A DNA stretch of 64,000 nt from UBA2705 sp963977125 (GTDB lineage: Bacteria > Pseudomonadota > Alphaproteobacteria > Micavibrionales > Micavibrionaceae): assembly GCA_963977125.1 (NCBI GenBank), contig CAXBNJ010000003.1:186001-250000 (forward strand), given 5' to 3'. Positions 8,642 through 16,328 of this stretch are shown here, piece by piece. How positions within the stretch are numbered: position 1 is the first letter of the stretch; the number at the start of each line of letters is the position of its first letter. The translations under genes were made by a program, and so were the position numbers. Under the pieces are notes generated by a model that worked only from the letters and a program-made list of their open reading frames with translations, was not told the origin of the DNA and ran no database searches.

Positions 8642-9148
8642 TTAAATGCGTGTATAGACAACAAAACTATAGGCAGGCAGATCCGCGCCTTGTCTTGGAT
8701 AATCTTCGCGGCTGGTTTCTTGCCAGATTTTTTTGTCGATGGGGGGGAAGTGGCTGTCACCCTCATAATCCTGATGGATTTCAGTAATATATAGGCGATC
8801 ACATAAATTTATGGTCTCCGCATAAATTTGCGCGCCGCCTAGGATGAAATATTCGTCTTCTGCGGCCTGAGCGCCCGCTTTGAGCGCTGTACTTATATCG
8901 GTTAAGACTTCTGCGCCTTTGCCATCATAACCCGCTTGGCGCGTGATAATGATATTATGGCGACCGGGTAGTGGTTTTCCGATACGATCCACAATGGACT
9001 CAAATGTCTTGCGCCCCATCACTACAGGTTTTCCGCTGGTTGTGCGTTTGAAGTATTTGAGGTCTTCAGGAATGTACCAAATTAAATCATTATCTTTGCC
9101 GATAACGTTATTCGATGAGACGGCCGCGATTAAAGAACATATGCTCAT
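8642..9148 (-). CDS. folA: dihydrofolate reductase FolA
   Basis: 168-aa NADPH-dependent reductase that regenerates tetrahydrofolate. Motifs: ICSLIAAVSSNNVIGKDNDL at the start, WYIPEDLKYFKRTT containing the substrate-binding Asp, VVMGRKTFESI and the LPGRHNIIITR segment, then EYFILGGAQIY for NADPH. It follows thyA on the same strand with 2 bp between the thyA stop and this ATG, the common thyA-folA order in which the dihydrofolate made by ThyA is recycled. Confidence 0.96.
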   Translation of the reverse strand: MSICSLIAAVSSNNVIGKDNDLIWYIPEDLKYFKRTTSGKPVVMGRKTFESIVDRIGKPLPGRHNIIITRQAGYDGKGAEVLTDISTALKAGAQAAEDEYFILGGAQIYAETINLCDRLYITEIHQDYEGDSHFPPIDKKIWQETSREDYPRQGADLPAYSFVVYTRI

Positions 9149-9150
9149 GA

Positions 9151-10002
9151 TTACACCGCAAATGGATATTTGATAGCTTCATGGCACTGATAGCCTATCA
9201 GTTCAAAATCACTGGTGCTGACCCATGTTTCAATATCTTTTAGCGTTTTTATTTCTGGGTTAATGCGCAATTGCGGTGAAGGGAAAGGTTCACGTTTTAA
9301 CTGTATATCGCGCATGTTTTCGAGCTGGTTTTCGTAGATATGAGCATTGGCGATTTTGTGATAAGCCATGCCTGCTTTATGGCCTGTGATCTGCGCGACT
9401 AAAGCGAGCAAGACAAAGACTTGAATTTGGTTAAAGTTTAGGCCAAGGGGCACGTCACAGCTGCGTTGATAGCTTGTGAGGTATAATGTGTCACCCAGTA
9501 AAGAAAACGTGTGTGTGTGCATGCATGGGCGCAAGCAACCCATTTCAAATTCACCCGGATTGTAAAAGGTCATGATCTCGCCACGGTCATCAATGCCTTG
9601 TGATAAGTTATTAATGATCTTTTGTAATTGATCGAGCGGCGTGCCGTCAGGGCGTTGCCATGCGCGGCCTTGTACGCCATAAACCCGGCCCATATCATCT
9701 TCGCCCTTACGATGCGGATTATTGAGCCATGCTTGATTTTGGTTGGCGTTCGCATCCCATGTTTTGCAGCCAATCGCGCGAAACTCAGCCGCGTTATCAT
9801 AGCCGCGCAAATAGCCCAGCAATTCAGCAATAGCCGCTTTGTAATAGCTTTTGCGTGTCGTGATGAGCGGAAAGATATTATTGGCAACATCATATTCAAG
9901 GTCAGCATTTATAACGGTCAGGCATTTAATGCCGGTGCGTTTATTTTCAACCCATTGGCCTTTATCGACAATACGTTGGCATAAATCTAAATATTGTTTC
10001 AT
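9151..10002 (-). CDS. thyA: thymidylate synthase ThyA
   Basis: 283 aa from the ATG at 10002; this gives the family N-terminus MKQYLDLCQRI, whereas the frame extends 31 codons upstream without homology. Converts dUMP to dTMP with methylenetetrahydrofolate. Catalytic Cys is in LRPCMHTHTF (about residue 160), the phosphate-binding segment is YQRSCDVPLGLNFNQ (178-192) and the C-terminus ends YPFAV, close to the usual P[IV]AV. The FPLITTRK segment (44-51) is present. Operon with folA. Confidence 0.95.
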   Translation of the reverse strand: MKQYLDLCQRIVDKGQWVENKRTGIKCLTVINADLEYDVANNIFPLITTRKSYYKAAIAELLGYLRGYDNAAEFRAIGCKTWDANANQNQAWLNNPHRKGEDDMGRVYGVQGRAWQRPDGTPLDQLQKIINNLSQGIDDRGEIMTFYNPGEFEMGCLRPCMHTHTFSLLGDTLYLTSYQRSCDVPLGLNFNQIQVFVLLALVAQITGHKAGMAYHKIANAHIYENQLENMRDIQLKREPFPSPQLRINPEIKTLKDIETWVSTSDFELIGYQCHEAIKYPFAV

Positions 10003-10135
10003 CGCTTGGGCGCTTTCTGAATAGAGAAAAATTATATAGATTGAGTTTAAGGGGTTAGGCTCGTATGGTCTATAGTGTTGAGGTAACGCACTCACAAGAA
10101 TTTAGCACAATTTTATCTGAGGGATGGCATCGCTT

Positions 10136-10897
10136 ATGCGCACAGGAAAACCAATTTTTGCAACGATATTCACGGTTTTAGGCATTTTGGTCTTGCTGAA
10201 GCTGGGCTATTGGCAGGTGGAGCGCTTAGCGTGGAAGAATGATCTTTTGCGCTCTATTGACCAAGAATACACCAAGGACCTGATGCAGCATCCTATATCT
10301 GTAGACAAATTGCGCGAATATGCGGCGCTTCCTGCGACAGCGGCGAAAATTTATCGCGGTCAAATTAGTGGCAAGCTCATGACGGATAAAACGCCTCAAT
10401 TCTTAATTACGGGCCCTCATGAAGGCCTTTCCGCTTATGCGGTATTCTTGCCTTTGGAAATATCTGACGACCTTATTGTGCCTGTCGATATTGGCTGGGT
10501 TGCTTATAATACGAAAGATGAAGTGCGTGAGAAAATAGCCGCATTAACGCCACAGGCGCTGACGCTGAATGTGATGTTACGCGCTTTGCCGAAAAAAAAT
10601 GCAGAGCTGCCTGAGCAATATTTGGCTGAGTGGGGCTATGACGTCGGTAAAATGCAGAGTGCCGTTTCTAAAGTCTCACCAGTTTTTAATGAGACAGCGC
10701 CGCCGCGCGCGTATCGCGCTTTGATAAAAGCAGACGCCCACCCGTTTTTAGAAGGAGTGACAAATGGCCTGAGTGTTAAGCCTACGCTGCGTAATAAGCA
10801 TAAATATTACGCAACATTCTGGCTGACCATGGCGTTTGTGCTGGCTGTGTTTTATATAATGCGCTTTGCATCGGAATGGCGCCCCAAGAATAGCTAA
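10136..10897 (+). CDS. SURF1-family cytochrome oxidase assembly protein
   Basis: 253 aa with one membrane helix at each end (residues about 8-25, and about 230-248 near the C-terminus) and a large periplasmic domain between, as in SURF1 (Shy1), which assists haem a insertion into cytochrome c oxidase. Family marks: LGYWQVERLAWK after helix 1, the GPH segment (FLITGPHEG) and the VDIGWV stretch in the middle. An earlier ATG at 10124 abuts a GAGGG sequence directly and so lacks usable spacing; the ATG at 10136 fits better. No oxidase genes are adjacent in this window. Confidence 0.82.
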   Translation: MRTGKPIFATIFTVLGILVLLKLGYWQVERLAWKNDLLRSIDQEYTKDLMQHPISVDKLREYAALPATAAKIYRGQISGKLMTDKTPQFLITGPHEGLSAYAVFLPLEISDDLIVPVDIGWVAYNTKDEVREKIAALTPQALTLNVMLRALPKKNAELPEQYLAEWGYDVGKMQSAVSKVSPVFNETAPPRAYRALIKADAHPFLEGVTNGLSVKPTLRNKHKYYATFWLTMAFVLAVFYIMRFASEWRPKNS

Positions 10898-10937
10898 CAC
10901 GATAAGTTGCTATAATTGAAATAATAATTCGTTTAGC

Positions 10938-10964
10938 TTGACGGTTTCGTAATTATCGTATAAT
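10938..10964 (+). promoter_or_regulatory. sigma70-type promoter for the 11012 gene
   Basis: TTGACG at 10938-10943 and a perfect TATAAT at 10959-10964; the 15-bp spacer is short. Located 48 bp before the ATG at 11012. Confidence 0.5.
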
Positions 10965-11011
10965 TTGTACTCTGAGTTATAAACAGCAGTATAAAGTTTC
11001 GGTGTGCAGTC

Positions 11012-11587
11012 ATGGCGTTAAATTCTTCACAAAAAGCCTATTCCCTCGCGATAGATTTTCATGCGCAAGATACGCAGGTTTTTATTGCGGATCGACTAAC
11101 CTCTGATGGTTTAGCGAAGGCGATTAATACTCAGGATGAGAAAGCGTTCCATGTCTCGAGTGTCAAAGAGACCTCTGTGCCACAGGCCGTAATTAATAAA
11201 TTCTCATATAATAGCCCTCAGGCTGCTTATTACATGGCGCGCGATGCGTTTAACAGCGCTGTTCTTGCCCCGAGCAAAAGGCATAAAATTGCTTTGGCGG
11301 TAACGGGCGGTGAAGCGGGGGCGGATAAGACCATATATATGGCTCTGGCAGTGGCATCGAGTAATAAAACTTCTACGCCTGATATCTACGTCTATAGTTA
11401 TACAGCCGCTTCGATGGACGCTGAGAATGCTGCTGATATTGTTGATACTATAGGCGATGGAGTTAAGGCAGGGGTTGATATATTATTCAGTGTTGCCTCA
11501 TGCTATAAAATTCCACAATCCAATGTTAATGCAGTGACGCGTTCATCCCACGCGCAGCCTATGCCAGAGGCAAAGATTAGCGTGTAA
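11012..11587 (+). CDS. hypothetical protein, 191 aa
   Basis: Not recognised. Soluble, no signal peptide. Contains IALAVTGGEAGADKTIYMALAV in the middle and an alternating strand/helix pattern, but no motif I can name. It has its own promoter (TATAAT at 10959) and its own terminator (11608), so it is a single-gene unit. Codon use is like its neighbours. Confidence 0.6.
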   Translation: MALNSSQKAYSLAIDFHAQDTQVFIADRLTSDGLAKAINTQDEKAFHVSSVKETSVPQAVINKFSYNSPQAAYYMARDAFNSAVLAPSKRHKIALAVTGGEAGADKTIYMALAVASSNKTSTPDIYVYSYTAASMDAENAADIVDTIGDGVKAGVDILFSVASCYKIPQSNVNAVTRSSHAQPMPEAKISV

Positions 11588-11607
11588 TGAAGCATTTAGG
11601 GTCATAA

Positions 11608-11642
11608 TAAAAATGCCGTCTTATGTCTAAGACGGCATTTTA
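11608..11642. terminator. bidirectional rho-independent terminator
   Basis: Perfect stem: AAAATGCCGTCTTA (11610-11623), loop TGTC, TAAGACGGCATTTT (11628-11641). A and T flanks allow use from both sides, serving the convergent 11012 gene and pncA. Confidence 0.85.
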
Positions 11643-11671
11643 GCTCCCGAAACTCTTATATTCGATGCTGT

Positions 11672-12346
11672 TTACACAGCTTTTAATTGTGGCCAGTTTT
11701 GCAATGCTTTGCTGTTCAGTACAATACCGCCTTTATCAACAATCTGAGCGATTTTAGCGAGGCGGCCTTCAGGCGTGATAGAGCGCGTCGCATCTTCAAC
11801 AACAATCACGTTGAATTTCTGCGTTAGCCCATCAAGCGCCGTATCGCCAGCGCAATAATCCAAAGCGAGGCCTGTGATAATAATGCTGTCAACGCCATCA
11901 TCTTCTAGTTCCTCAGCAAGTCCATTACCATTAGCGAAAACAGGCGTGGTTTTCTTGTCATTTTCTAAAAATGCAGAATATGAATCGATATTCACATTGG
12001 TGCCTTTTAGGATGATCTTATCGCTCGGCATGACAATTAAGTCTTTGTGGAATGCTTCACCTGCGGTGTTTTCGCCGCAATGCTCAGGCCACATCATTTG
12101 CTTGCCATAGGCCACGGCCTTCTCTGTATATTCAGCTGCGCCATGTGTGGATGCAAAAGAGATATGTCCTTTAGGGTGAGAATCTTGGCTGATATAGACT
12201 TTTTTGAAATGCTCACGCAGGCTATTGATAAGCGGCATGATCTGGTCACCGCCTTCAACGGCCAGAGCGCCCCCGGGGCAAAAATCATTTTGTGGATCGA
12301 CGATTATTAAGGCGACATTATCCGCCGCGGTCCAAATTTTACTCAT
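11672..12346 (-). CDS. pncA: nicotinamidase (PncA, isochorismatase fold)
   Basis: 224 aa. Hydrolyses nicotinamide to nicotinate, first step of this NAD-salvage cluster. ALIIVDPQNDFCPGGAL carries the catalytic Asp, the HPKGHISFAS region contributes metal-binding His residues, and ITGLALDYCAGDTALDGL carries the catalytic Cys (DYCA, where many relatives have xxCV). ATG at 12346 is preceded by TTGGAGAATAAG, whose GGAG is the ribosome binding site; the upstream TTG is part of that site and not a start. Immediately downstream of the phosphoribosyltransferase gene, 29 bp apart. Confidence 0.92.
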   Translation of the reverse strand: MSKIWTAADNVALIIVDPQNDFCPGGALAVEGGDQIMPLINSLREHFKKVYISQDSHPKGHISFASTHGAAEYTEKAVAYGKQMMWPEHCGENTAGEAFHKDLIVMPSDKIILKGTNVNIDSYSAFLENDKKTTPVFANGNGLAEELEDDGVDSIIITGLALDYCAGDTALDGLTQKFNVIVVEDATRSITPEGRLAKIAQIVDKGGIVLNSKALQNWPQLKAV

Positions 12347-12375
12347 CTTATTCTCCAATCTTAATTATGCTGTTC

Positions 12376-13563
12376 TTATAGGATTTTCAGTTCAGATGCC
12401 TTGCGCGATTCTTTATATCGCTCACCAAGATACTCTCTGCCGACTTTAATTTTATAATCGCCGTCATATTCAAAAATATCAGCCGTTGCATATGTAGCAT
12501 CAAAGTCCTTGGGAATATAAGACCCTGTACCAACACCGGTTAGGGGGGCTTTGGCAAGATTCATTATGCGGCATTTTTTAGGGCCAAATCCAGAAGAGCC
12601 TATGCAGCCAACATTAGGGAAGCCCGCCTTGGCTAGTTCGTTTTTAAAGTGCCAAATATTGGCAACGCTAACGCCCGGGCCAATAAGTATTTTTTCTTCT
12701 GACTCATCCCAGTTTTGCGATAGGATACCCGGCGCATTTTGATTGAGGACATCTATAGATTTTTGATGATCTAATCCTTCTAGGTAGCGACCGCCATGTG
12801 TATCTAATCTAAAGCCAAGTGTGCCATCGGCGGCTTCTTTAGGGAAGTGTTGGGCCACCTCAATAGCATCGCTAATTTCCTTGCCATTAAAATCAACAAG
12901 TACTGTAAAAGGTTTATCAGGGCATTGTTTTCTAAATGCTTGAGCCGCGGGTAATGTCGCGCCATAATAACCGATTAACGCATGAGGCATTGTGCCTGTG
13001 CCAAGGCTTTTGCCAAAGAAATGCGACGTCGCATTGCTTGCCCCATTTATAAAGCCTTGGGCTTTTTTATTTTTAATAGCCGCTTCACTACCAACACTGG
13101 CAGCATAATCCATCATTTCTTGCATTTCCATGCCAACACAATGGCGTGCACCCATCGCGATAAATGGAGTGTCGGGAAGCTCTATGCAGCTATTATAGGC
13201 ATTAAGCGCCGCGACGGCGACCGCGCCGACTTTTTGTAAAAACAGTGTTTCACATTCGGCCATTTTGCTCAGTGGCGCAGAAATATAGAATTGCGGCTCT
13301 CCTGATGGAACAAAATCGCCCGGCTCAAATTTAGATTCGAGCTTCACGTTAAAGCCACCTTCTTTGGCTACTTCTTTTAGCCATTCAGCAGCCATTTTGG
13401 GCGCAAACATTGATGGCGAACGTATAAATACTGCGTAAGTCACCATGGATTCACCATCGCTCTCAACGCATTTCGCTGTATTTGTGAAATAGCTATCTGT
13501 CCAGCGCGTTATTGCGGCGCGTGATGTTGCTTGGGTGTTATATAATGTTGTCATGTCACTCAT
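12376..13563 (-). CDS. nicotinate phosphoribosyltransferase-family enzyme
   Basis: 395 aa of the NAPRTase family: condenses nicotinate with PRPP to give nicotinate mononucleotide. Visible marks: FEPGDFVPSGEP at about 80-92, FIAMGARHCVG, then SLGTGTMPHALIGYYG (the family's central loop), VLVDFNGKEISDAI and GFRLDTHGGRYLEG, which lie in the phosphate-binding half. It is not the E. coli PncB subtype; it looks closer to the archaeal/Gram-positive branch. Gene order makes nicotinate rather than nicotinamide the likely substrate, since a nicotinamidase follows. AGGAG precedes the ATG. PRPP is supplied by the gene upstream. Confidence 0.85.
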   Translation of the reverse strand: MSDMTTLYNTQATSRAAITRWTDSYFTNTAKCVESDGESMVTYAVFIRSPSMFAPKMAAEWLKEVAKEGGFNVKLESKFEPGDFVPSGEPQFYISAPLSKMAECETLFLQKVGAVAVAALNAYNSCIELPDTPFIAMGARHCVGMEMQEMMDYAASVGSEAAIKNKKAQGFINGASNATSHFFGKSLGTGTMPHALIGYYGATLPAAQAFRKQCPDKPFTVLVDFNGKEISDAIEVAQHFPKEAADGTLGFRLDTHGGRYLEGLDHQKSIDVLNQNAPGILSQNWDESEEKILIGPGVSVANIWHFKNELAKAGFPNVGCIGSSGFGPKKCRIMNLAKAPLTGVGTGSYIPKDFDATYATADIFEYDGDYKIKVGREYLGERYKESRKASELKIL

Positions 13564-13588
13564 AGTGTTCTCCTGATTTAAAATAATC

Positions 13589-14659
13589 TCAAAGCTTCAA
13601 ATTCAATTTCTGTACGGCGTCTACATAGTGCTGACCGCTATCTATTATTGCAAAGCGCGCGGCTATATCGGGGCATTTGGCCGCGAGTGCAGCGTCATTG
13701 GCGCAGGCTTTAATTAAGTCATCACGTTTATCAGCAACGCTTGGGATGCTGTCTATAATGGCAAGGCGATCAATAGCCGCCGCGCCGTTAAGGGCAGGGC
13801 TTAAGCTTAGCAGGCGCTCAGCGGCATTGCCGACCAATACGCCGTGGCTTAAATAACAGGTGACGCTTTTTGCGCCTTTTTGTTTAAGGGTGGTTGCGGC
13901 ATTGACTAAAGTCCCGCCGCTATCGGTCAAATCATCAATGATCACGCAGTCTTGCCCTTTGACATCGCCGCTGAATTTCTTAATTGCTGTGGCGTTTACA
14001 TCGCCATCTTGATGGGTTTTCCAGATTTTGAATTTCTTGCTCAGGCCAAGGGCGCGGCGCAGCTCATTGGCGCGGCGCTGGCCAGCATCGGTTGGCTTAT
14101 CTGCGCCATCTGGCGCGCCAATAACAGGATCGCCTGTCTGGTTGTTTTTAACATCTTCAGCAAAAAGCCCTGCATTTTGTAGCAAAACAACGTTATTAAC
14201 GCCAAAAGCATCCATGTAAAACTGTTCTGAAGCTTTTGAATGCATTTCAGAGCTTATTATGTGGGTTGCGCCGGCATTTTTAAGCATTTCAGCGTAATAT
14301 TTTGACCCGATAGAGCATAATCGACCATCAAAGCTGCGATCTTGACGGTTGTAAGGCATGAAAGGCACAGCGGCGATAATGTTTTTGGCACCAAGATCAT
14401 GGGCATTTTTTACAGCAAAGATGAGCTGCATGGCGCTCACATCAATTGGGCCGGTCATCGATTGAAGAATAGTAATATTCTGACCTTGCAGGGCAAGGCT
14501 GTTCGGCGCGGCGCTATCTTCAATGATTTCTGCGAAAGATTCAGAACTTGGAAAGGTTGAGAGACTGGCATTAAGCAGTTCAAATGCACCATTTGCCGAC
14601 GCAGCATTAAATGCATTGCGTAGGCCTATAGAGAGCGCGCTTCCTAAAATTACTTTCAT
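13589..14659 (-). CDS. divergent ribose-phosphate pyrophosphokinase (PRPP synthase)
   Basis: 356 aa, about 40 longer than a housekeeping PRPP synthase. Recognisable segments: FMPYNRQDRSF (ATP region, near 103-113), the SSEMHSKASEQF His-containing loop, and the PRPP-binding loop CVIIDDLTDSGGT (near 242). The usual PDxGGxxRA and DKRR blocks are replaced by APDGADKPTDAGQRRANE and a KTHQDGDVNA stretch. First gene of a minus-strand unit with the nicotinate phosphoribosyltransferase and pncA, so it is probably dedicated to NAD salvage (inference); a housekeeping prs would be expected elsewhere. Confidence 0.82.
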   Translation of the reverse strand: MKVILGSALSIGLRNAFNAASANGAFELLNASLSTFPSSESFAEIIEDSAAPNSLALQGQNITILQSMTGPIDVSAMQLIFAVKNAHDLGAKNIIAAVPFMPYNRQDRSFDGRLCSIGSKYYAEMLKNAGATHIISSEMHSKASEQFYMDAFGVNNVVLLQNAGLFAEDVKNNQTGDPVIGAPDGADKPTDAGQRRANELRRALGLSKKFKIWKTHQDGDVNATAIKKFSGDVKGQDCVIIDDLTDSGGTLVNAATTLKQKGAKSVTCYLSHGVLVGNAAERLLSLSPALNGAAAIDRLAIIDSIPSVADKRDDLIKACANDAALAAKCPDIAARFAIIDSGQHYVDAVQKLNLKL

Positions 14660-14727
14660 TTCAAACCTATTTGTCTATGATTATATGGCTTTTTATAGAA
14701 AATAAACGCCGCTATGTCAAACAAAAA

Positions 14728-14767
14728 ACTAGACATAATCTAATGTTTTCTTTAGATGTGTTTTAGT
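14728..14767. promoter_or_regulatory. imperfect inverted repeat in the prs/nadD divergent promoter region
   Basis: Arms 14728-14743 and 14752-14767 match at 11 of 16 positions around an 8-bp spacer (outer ACTAGA/TTTAGT, inner ATCTAA/TTAGAT). Its place between two divergent NAD-salvage genes makes a shared operator possible; the regulator is unknown and AT-richness makes a chance match possible. Confidence 0.3.
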
Positions 14768-14799
14768 TATAATTTCACTTTCAGCGATTAAGGGCAGTC

Positions 14800-15549
14800 A
14801 TGTCGAAACATAAGCCAGCTAAAAAACGCGTTGTTTTGTTCGGGGGGTCGTTTAACCCTCCGCATCAAGGCCATTACCACATTGCCGCGAAAGCCCATCA
14901 GGCGATGAGCTGCGATGAAGTTTGGATGTTGGTTGCGCCGCGTAATCCTGAAAAAAGCGCTGATAGCTATGCTGATTTAGCGCATAGAAAAGTCATGTCA
15001 GAATTAATGACAAAAAATGACCCGTGGCTAAAAGTTAGCGATATTGAGCAAGGCTATATTGAGCCCGGTAAGGACTATATAGAGACCGCCAATACGTTAA
15101 AGAAATTACAGCGCGATTTCCCTGATCATGAATTTATATGGATGATGGGCTCTGATAATGTTGTGACATTTCACACATGGACGGACTGGCAATCCATCGT
15201 TGATAATCACTTGATTATGGTGATGAACCGCACGCAATCCAAGCAAGAGCTTGATGCTGTTAAAAATGCTTATGCAGTGAAAAACTCGCCGGTTGATCTG
15301 GCTGTGCATGATACAAATAGCCAATTCACAAAAGATCGTGGCTTTTATTTGGTGGATTCACCTGTCTATGACATGTCATCTACGGCTATTCGTAAGAATC
15401 TAAACCAAGCTAAGCCGTGTTTAACCGGTCTGTTTAACGACGTTGCTGATTATATTGAAAAAGAATCTTTATATAATTACGGCCAAGAACCTACTAAGCC
15501 AAGCGTGAATACGCCAAAAGCCCCCAAGCAACAAAAACCACAACGTTAA
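14800..15549 (+). CDS. nadD: nicotinate-nucleotide adenylyltransferase NadD
   Basis: 249 aa. Transfers AMP from ATP to NaMN giving NaAD. GGSFNPPHQGHYHIA (residues 15-29) holds the nucleotidyltransferase HxGH site; FIWMMGSDNVVTFHTW is the family's middle block and SSTAIRKN the ISSTxIR phosphate-binding motif. A proline/lysine-rich tail of about 20 residues follows. AAGGG precedes the ATG. Diverges from the PRPP synthase and so completes the pathway coded on the other strand. It is not beside rsfS/proA, its common alphaproteobacterial neighbours. Confidence 0.93.
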   Translation: MSKHKPAKKRVVLFGGSFNPPHQGHYHIAAKAHQAMSCDEVWMLVAPRNPEKSADSYADLAHRKVMSELMTKNDPWLKVSDIEQGYIEPGKDYIETANTLKKLQRDFPDHEFIWMMGSDNVVTFHTWTDWQSIVDNHLIMVMNRTQSKQELDAVKNAYAVKNSPVDLAVHDTNSQFTKDRGFYLVDSPVYDMSSTAIRKNLNQAKPCLTGLFNDVADYIEKESLYNYGQEPTKPSVNTPKAPKQQKPQR

Positions 15550-15572
15550 AACGCGCGAGGGGCTTTAACGTT
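15542..15572. terminator. AT-rich inverted repeat between convergent nadD and SCP2 genes
   Basis: AACGTTAAA (15542-15550) and TTTAACGTT (15564-15572), perfect 9-bp stem with a 13-base loop, spanning the nadD stop codon. No strong T-run, so termination is only possible. Confidence 0.35.
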
Positions 15573-15586
15573 TGAACTGGCTTTAA

Positions 15587-15889
15587 TTAATCTTCCATGA
15601 TGGAGTTAAGCTTAAGCGCTAGCCCCATATTGCCACGAATTTTAATTTTACCCATCATAAAGGCTATGTTCGGATCTTGTTCACCATCGAGGATTTTTTC
15701 AAAGACGTTTAATGAGCAGGAAAACGTCGTATCCGCTTCTTCATCATCATGCGATATGGTCGCAGGGTTTTGTGTCGCATTTACAAATATGATGCCATCA
15801 TCCCCAAAATCGAATTTGATCGTGGCGTTTAAGCCATGTGCCATAGCTATTTTTTTGCTCATTCTTTCGGTAACGGATTCTAATGACAT
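15587..15889 (-). CDS. SCP2 sterol-binding-domain protein, 100 aa
   Basis: Small single-domain SCP2-like protein: IKFDFGDDGIIFVNA, then DTTFSCSLNVFEKILDGEQD and AFMMGKIKIRGNMGLALKLN, which is the conserved GKikieGdm...l block of SCP2 domains. Such proteins bind lipids or acyl groups in a hydrophobic tunnel. Start is the ATG at 15889 with an AGAGG ribosome binding site; 40 further upstream codons are open but unrelated. It diverges from the 16105 gene across two Fur-box-like sites. Confidence 0.8.
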   Translation of the reverse strand: MSLESVTERMSKKIAMAHGLNATIKFDFGDDGIIFVNATQNPATISHDDEEADTTFSCSLNVFEKILDGEQDPNIAFMMGKIKIRGNMGLALKLNSIMED

Positions 15890-15991
15890 GTAGGCCTCTT
15901 TCATGAAAACGCTTATATCTAGCGCGAAGTTATTTACTTTCAATAGTGTAACATGGCTGTCCCTGCCTTTTCTACTAGTTTTAAACAGCGA

Positions 15992-16010
15992 GTTGCAAAT
16001 AATTCTCATT
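15992..16010. promoter_or_regulatory. Fur-box-like site 1
   Basis: On the minus strand this reads AATGAGAATTATTTGCAAC, 15 of 19 positions of the symmetric form AATGAGAATNATTCTCATT. Lies 46 bp (centre to centre) from a second such site, in a divergent intergenic region. Confidence 0.5.
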
Positions 16011-16037
16011 TACATCTTGACGGCACGCGATGCTTTA

Positions 16038-16056
16038 GATAAGAATCGTTCTCATT
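16038..16056. promoter_or_regulatory. Fur-box-like site 2
   Basis: GATAAGAATCGTTCTCATT, 16 of 19 matches to AATGAGAATNATTCTCATT. About 50 bp upstream of the 16105 start, where a repressor would block a promoter. Confidence 0.5.
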
Positions 16057-16104
16057 CGCAGTTGGGCGGTTGGTTAATTTGAATTAAGAAATGGGTGAGG
16101 GCTT

Positions 16105-16290
16105 ATGTTGCAAATTTTATTTAAAAAGCTGGCGGCTTATTCGATTGAATCTGAAGGTGTTAATCCCAATGCATATTCTGAGGATAAGACCAAAGAAAAA
16201 GAGGCCTTGGAGCATAAAGCGCTGAAAGATAAGGCGCTCAAAGCCGCTATGTGCCGCCAAATCACGCCATTTGGCACGCTATATTGGTAA
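16105..16290 (+). CDS. small unknown protein, 61 aa
   Basis: Not recognised. N-terminal MLQILFKKLAAYS, a charged Lys/Glu/Ala-rich middle with a KALKDKALKAA repeat, and an uncharged tail with a single Cys (MCRQITPFGTLYW). GAGGG lies only 3 bases before the ATG, which is short. A competing ATG at 16091 in another frame gives 42 unconvincing residues. Position directly behind two Fur-like sites and before an SDR/methyltransferase pair supports a real gene. Its end is 38 bp before the next start. Confidence 0.42.
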   Translation: MLQILFKKLAAYSIESEGVNPNAYSEDKTKEKEALEHKALKDKALKAAMCRQITPFGTLYW

Positions 16291-16328
16291 ATTTAAAGAG
16301 CTATGAACCGCATAAAGGGGGCGTAAAT

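Noticed and set aside
9151..10095. ThyA with a 31-residue N-terminal extension
   Set aside because: The extension has no family similarity and MKQYLDL at 10002 is the normal start.
10124..10135. Upstream ATG of the SURF1 gene
   Set aside because: The only ribosome-binding-like sequence abuts it directly; ATG 10136 has usable spacing.
16091..16105. ATG at 16091 as the start of a 42-codon ORF behind the Fur-like sites
   Set aside because: The product has a Trp/Arg/Ile-rich, noncoding-like composition; the 61-aa frame starting at 16105 looks more like coding sequence.
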